This document shows, piece by piece, positions 60,958-64,000 of a stretch of DNA of 64,000 nucleotides; the first letter of the stretch is position 1, and the number at the start of each line of letters is the position of its first letter. The stretch comes from Aneurinibacillus terranovensis DSM 18919. Lineage in GTDB: Bacteria; Bacillota; Bacilli; Aneurinibacillales; Aneurinibacillaceae. The notes under the pieces are model-generated. The model was not told where the DNA came from, did no database searches, and was given only the letters and a program-made list of their open reading frames with translations. The stretch is taken from NCBI RefSeq assembly GCF_000430625.1, contig NZ_KE387171.1, positions 2,562 to 66,561 of the forward strand. Direction: 5' to 3'. Position numbers and translations under genes: made by a program.

Positions 60958-63903
60958 CTATTCCTGATCCACGAGAGATACATAACCTGGACGGTTCCAC
61001 TTACGGTGAACTTCTACTCCATTTTGAGCAATTCGCTTTTTAAAACGCGGATTCGTACTTGGTAACGGAGTTTCTCCTTCAATACTCAATACTTCCATCC
61101 GAACTTTTGTTTGTTTATACGCCGGAGTATTTGTGCGTTGATCAACGGCAGTTCCTGTAAGGAAATTAACAGCACTTTCATAATCGGTTGAATTCATTGG
61201 CAGATACAATTCATTTGCTTTTACACGATCCGTCACAAGCACAGGCAGTTTAACCGCACCATAAGGAGAAACGAGGCGTACCAGAGAACCATCCTTAATT
61301 CCGCGTTCCACTGCAAGATCTGGTGAAACTTCAACAAAGACACCAGGTACTTTTAATTGAATACCTGCTGATTTACTGGTCAAATTCCCTTCATGGAAAT
61401 GTTCAAGAAGACGGCCATTGTTAATATGCAGATCATACTCTTCTGGGAATTTCGCTGGCTCAACCCAATCTGACAGAGCAAAACGAGCTTTTTTATCAGG
61501 GAAATTAAAACCATCCACATAGAGAAGTGGCGTACTTTTTCCTTCGTTGCTCCCCCAAAGAAAACTGTTCCAACCTTCAATTGCTTCATAAGAAACGCCT
61601 GCAAATAACGGAGATAAACTTGCCATTTCACCCATAATTTCACTTGGATGTTGATAGTTCCAGTTTGCACCTAAGCGGTTAGCAATTGCTTGAATAATTT
61701 CCCAGTCAGGTTTGGAATCCCCTAGTGGTTCTAAGGCTTGATACAATCTTTGCACACGGCGTTCTGTATTTGTAAAGGTTCCATCTTTTTCAAGACTTGG
61801 TGTGGCTGGTAAAATCACATCCGCATACTGAGCTGTTTTTGATAAAAAGATATCTTGGACAACAAAGAAATCTAGTTTTGAGAGAACGTCATGGACATGA
61901 TTGGAATTGGCATCTACAAGCACCATATCTTCTCCCATTAAATACATTCCTTTAATTTCACCCTGTTCAATCGCATGAAGCATTTGAATGTTATCTTTTC
62001 CTGGTTTTCCGTCAATATTAATTCCATATGCTTTTTCGAACTTAGCCCGTGCCGCGTCATCTGTAATATGTTGATAGCCTGGAAGCCAGCCAGGTAGTGT
62101 ACCCATATCACACGCACCTTGTACGTTGTTGTGTCCGCGAAGAGGGTATGCGCCTGCTCCAGGGCGACGATAGTTACCTGTCGCAAGAAGAAGATTTGAA
62201 ATCGCAGCAGATGTATCGCTACCTCCCGTATTTTGGGTGACGCCCATGCCCCAAAGAATGCACGTTCCATCTGCTTCGTGAATCATTTTTGCGATGTTAA
62301 TTAATTGTTCTTTTGAAATTCCTGTTACTTCTTGTGCATACTCTAAGGTGTATTTTTCTAAAACCGTTTTAAACTCATCAAAGAAGTGAACATTTTCATC
62401 AATAAATTTTTGATCATGCCAGCCTTGGTCAATGATGTATTTGGTAACTGCCATGAGCCATACTTGGTCTGTCCCTTGTTTTGGACTGATAAAGATATCA
62501 GAGCGTTCGGCCATTTCGTTTTTCCGAAGGTCGGCTACGATTAATTTCTGTCCATGAAGTTTATGTGCCCGTTTTACACGGGTCGCTAAAACAGGATGCC
62601 CTTCTGCTGGATTTGCTCCAACAATAATCACAAGACCTGCCGCCGCAATATCCTTAATCGTTCCAGCATCTCCGCCCATACCAACCGTTCGGAATAAACC
62701 ATCTGTAGCAGGGGATTGGCAATAACGAGAACAGTTATCGATGTTATTTGTTTCAAATACTTGTCTTGCTAACTTCTGCATCAAGTAGTTTTCTTCGTTT
62801 GTTGTTTTAGAAGAGGAAATAAATCCAAGAGCATTTCCACCATGCTGTTCTTTAATGGTACCTAATTTATTTGCAACAAGAGTTAATGCTTCATCCCAAG
62901 TGGACTCAACAAATTCATCACCTTTGCGAATGAGAGGTTTTGTAATACGTTTTTCACTGTTCACAAAATCCCAGCCGAACTTACCTTTTACACAAGTCGA
63001 AATAGCGTTTACGGGAGCATCAGATTTCGGTTGAACCTTAAGAATTTTACGGCCTTTTGTCCATACTTCAAAGGAACATCCTACGCCACAAAACGTACAA
63101 ACCGTTTTGGTTTTCTTTATTCTTGTCTCACGCATCGCAGCTTCCACTTCGGAGACAGCTAAGATGCCGCTGTAACCCGGTTCGACTTCTTTTACCAAAT
63201 TGATCATAGGATCCAGGACATTTTTTTCCATTTTGGTCATAAATCCAGCTTCCCCAACCATGGACTTTTCCATTAAAGCATTACATGGACATACAGTAAC
63301 ACATTGTCCGCAACTCACACAGGAGGAATCGTTGATAGAGGTTCCATTATCCCACAGGACCCGGGGACGATCCGCCTCCCAATCGATAGATAAAGTTTCA
63401 TTTACTTGAAGGTTCTGACAAACCTCTACACATTGACCACAGGCAAGGCATTGGTTCGGATCATAACGGTAAAACGGGTGTGACATATCTACTTCGGTTG
63501 GATCTACCTTGGGCTGATAGGGATATTTTTGATGTTCAATTCCCATCATTTTGACCGTATTGTGTAAGGTACAATTTCCATTATTGTTATCACAGACCGT
63601 ACAATATAGCATGTGATTTTCTAACAATCGATCCATGGCTTCTGTCTGTGCCGATTTTGCACGATCTGATGATAAGGTCACGTTCATTCCATCCATTGCA
63701 ATGGTGGAACAAGCTCGCATTAGCTTACCATCCACTTCAACGATACACGTATCGCAGGTCTGAATAGGGTCTACTTCAGGAACATAACAAATTTGAGGAA
63801 GTTCAAGACCTGCCTGATTAATTGATTCTAAAAGGGGCGTGCCGGGCTTGACTTCATACTCTTTTCCATTCAACGAGATTTTTATAGTTTCTTGGTTCAT
63901 CAT
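60958..63903 (-). CDS. fdhA: Formate dehydrogenase alpha subunit (molybdopterin oxidoreductase)
   Basis: A 981-residue enzyme. N-terminal 2Fe-2S ferredoxin domain (ELPQICYVPEVDPIQTCDTCIVEVDG) and His-Cys motif HMLYCTVCDNNNGNCTLHNTV precede two 4Fe-4S sites, CLACGQCVEVCQNLQ and CVSCGQCVTVCPCNALM. A fourth cluster, CTFCGVGCSFEVW, leads the Mo-bisMGD domain. The active-site residue is Cys in RYCQSPATDGLF, with Gln following where E. coli FdhF has Sec-His. RBS AGGAG before ATG 63903. The layout matches B. subtilis YrhE/YjgC. A hairpin precedes the gene. Confidence 0.95.
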   Translation of the reverse strand: MMNQETIKISLNGKEYEVKPGTPLLESINQAGLELPQICYVPEVDPIQTCDTCIVEVDGKLMRACSTIAMDGMNVTLSSDRAKSAQTEAMDRLLENHMLYCTVCDNNNGNCTLHNTVKMMGIEHQKYPYQPKVDPTEVDMSHPFYRYDPNQCLACGQCVEVCQNLQVNETLSIDWEADRPRVLWDNGTSINDSSCVSCGQCVTVCPCNALMEKSMVGEAGFMTKMEKNVLDPMINLVKEVEPGYSGILAVSEVEAAMRETRIKKTKTVCTFCGVGCSFEVWTKGRKILKVQPKSDAPVNAISTCVKGKFGWDFVNSEKRITKPLIRKGDEFVESTWDEALTLVANKLGTIKEQHGGNALGFISSSKTTNEENYLMQKLARQVFETNNIDNCSRYCQSPATDGLFRTVGMGGDAGTIKDIAAAGLVIIVGANPAEGHPVLATRVKRAHKLHGQKLIVADLRKNEMAERSDIFISPKQGTDQVWLMAVTKYIIDQGWHDQKFIDENVHFFDEFKTVLEKYTLEYAQEVTGISKEQLINIAKMIHEADGTCILWGMGVTQNTGGSDTSAAISNLLLATGNYRRPGAGAYPLRGHNNVQGACDMGTLPGWLPGYQHITDDAARAKFEKAYGINIDGKPGKDNIQMLHAIEQGEIKGMYLMGEDMVLVDANSNHVHDVLSKLDFFVVQDIFLSKTAQYADVILPATPSLEKDGTFTNTERRVQRLYQALEPLGDSKPDWEIIQAIANRLGANWNYQHPSEIMGEMASLSPLFAGVSYEAIEGWNSFLWGSNEGKSTPLLYVDGFNFPDKKARFALSDWVEPAKFPEEYDLHINNGRLLEHFHEGNLTSKSAGIQLKVPGVFVEVSPDLAVERGIKDGSLVRLVSPYGAVKLPVLVTDRVKANELYLPMNSTDYESAVNFLTGTAVDQRTNTPAYKQTKVRMEVLSIEGETPLPSTNPRFKKRIAQNGVEVHRKWNRPGYVSLVDQE

Positions 63904-63931
63904 GATTTCTCCTTTTTGTCTCGGAATAAAA

Positions 63932-63978
63932 AATCCACCACAACAGAAACACCCTTGAGGTGTTGATTGTGGTGGATT
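63932..63978 (-). terminator. Terminator-like hairpin in the fdhA upstream region
   Basis: The minus strand reads AATCCACCACAA, an inner hairpin ACACC-TCAAGG-GTGTT, TTGTGGTGGATT, then TTTTATTCC. It lies 29 bp before the fdhA ATG. It either ends an upstream gene beyond the window or works as a leader attenuator. Confidence 0.7.
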
Positions 63979-64000
63979 AATCCATTAGCATAGGCCTACT

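Overview
The window reads as the chromosome of a spore-forming member of the Bacillales. It carries an alpha/beta small acid-soluble spore protein, two CotF-type coat proteins, a SpoIID/LytB-like protein, a T-box leader, strong AGGAGG-type ribosome binding sites and many GTG and TTG starts. It also has several families known from Bacillus subtilis (YusG/GcvH/YusI, YfhH, YusU-like, CcdC, RocD with RocR/sigma-54 control, LutABC/LutP/LutR). Gene content and moderate GC would fit Aneurinibacillus/Brevibacillus-type genera; the genus is inference. No rRNA, tRNA, CRISPR array or intact insertion sequence was seen.

Layout. 1-3.7 kb: yusG-like gene, gcvH, a thiol redox protein, a 2-Cys peroxiredoxin with a PerR-like box, an aminotransferase and an ArsC/Spx-family protein. 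3.7-9.5 kb: a BtuFCD-type corrinoid/iron-chelate importer, a DUF2797 protein, an orphan GlnQ-type ATPase and an MFS exporter. 9.6-14 kb: a proline operon (promoter, T-box, proB-proA-proC) followed by a P-loop/Asp23-like fusion gene. 14-19 kb: coat proteins, an AbrB-family membrane protein, small conserved proteins and a three-gene secreted-protein operon (SpoIID-like, carboxypeptidase-regulatory-like, degenerate cupredoxin). 19-26 kb: housekeeping and small genes (ispH, YciI-like, YigZ-like, cardiolipin synthase) plus a truncated MFS remnant and repeats.

26.4-35 kb is a cobalamin late-assembly and salvage region. One cobalamin riboswitch leads siroheme-type dehydrogenase, cobA, cobD, cobU, cobS, cobC, pduX, cbiZ and cbiB, most of them overlapping by a few bases. 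A second riboswitch leads cobT. bluB (lower-ligand synthesis) lies 4 kb away and btuFCD lies 20 kb away. No corrin-ring synthesis genes are present, so the window can convert imported corrinoids to cobalamin but cannot make the ring. rocD sits beside this region under a recognisable sigma-54 promoter with two RocR-like activator sites.

38-46.4 kb is a carbon-overflow block on the minus strand: acetate kinase with a PduL-type phosphotransacylase, the regulator lutR, lactate permease and lutABC. Together they would take up lactate, oxidise it to pyruvate and interconvert acetyl-CoA, acetyl phosphate and acetate. 47-60 kb holds ccdC, aconitase, mnmA, a 3D-domain protein, a polysaccharide deacetylase, a NamZ-type muramidase, an SASP, an enolase-superfamily enzyme and small membrane proteins. 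At least four broken genes are scattered among them. 60-64 kb is a formate dehydrogenase gene with its DUF1641 partner and a PsiE-like protein; these look more AT-rich than the rest and may have been acquired.

Unexplained structure includes a dispersed repeat family with a CTTCCTNGCAAGG-type palindromic core. At least five copies are present, two of them directly behind the stop codons of minus-strand genes. There are also several long perfect palindromes and an unusual density of gene remnants.
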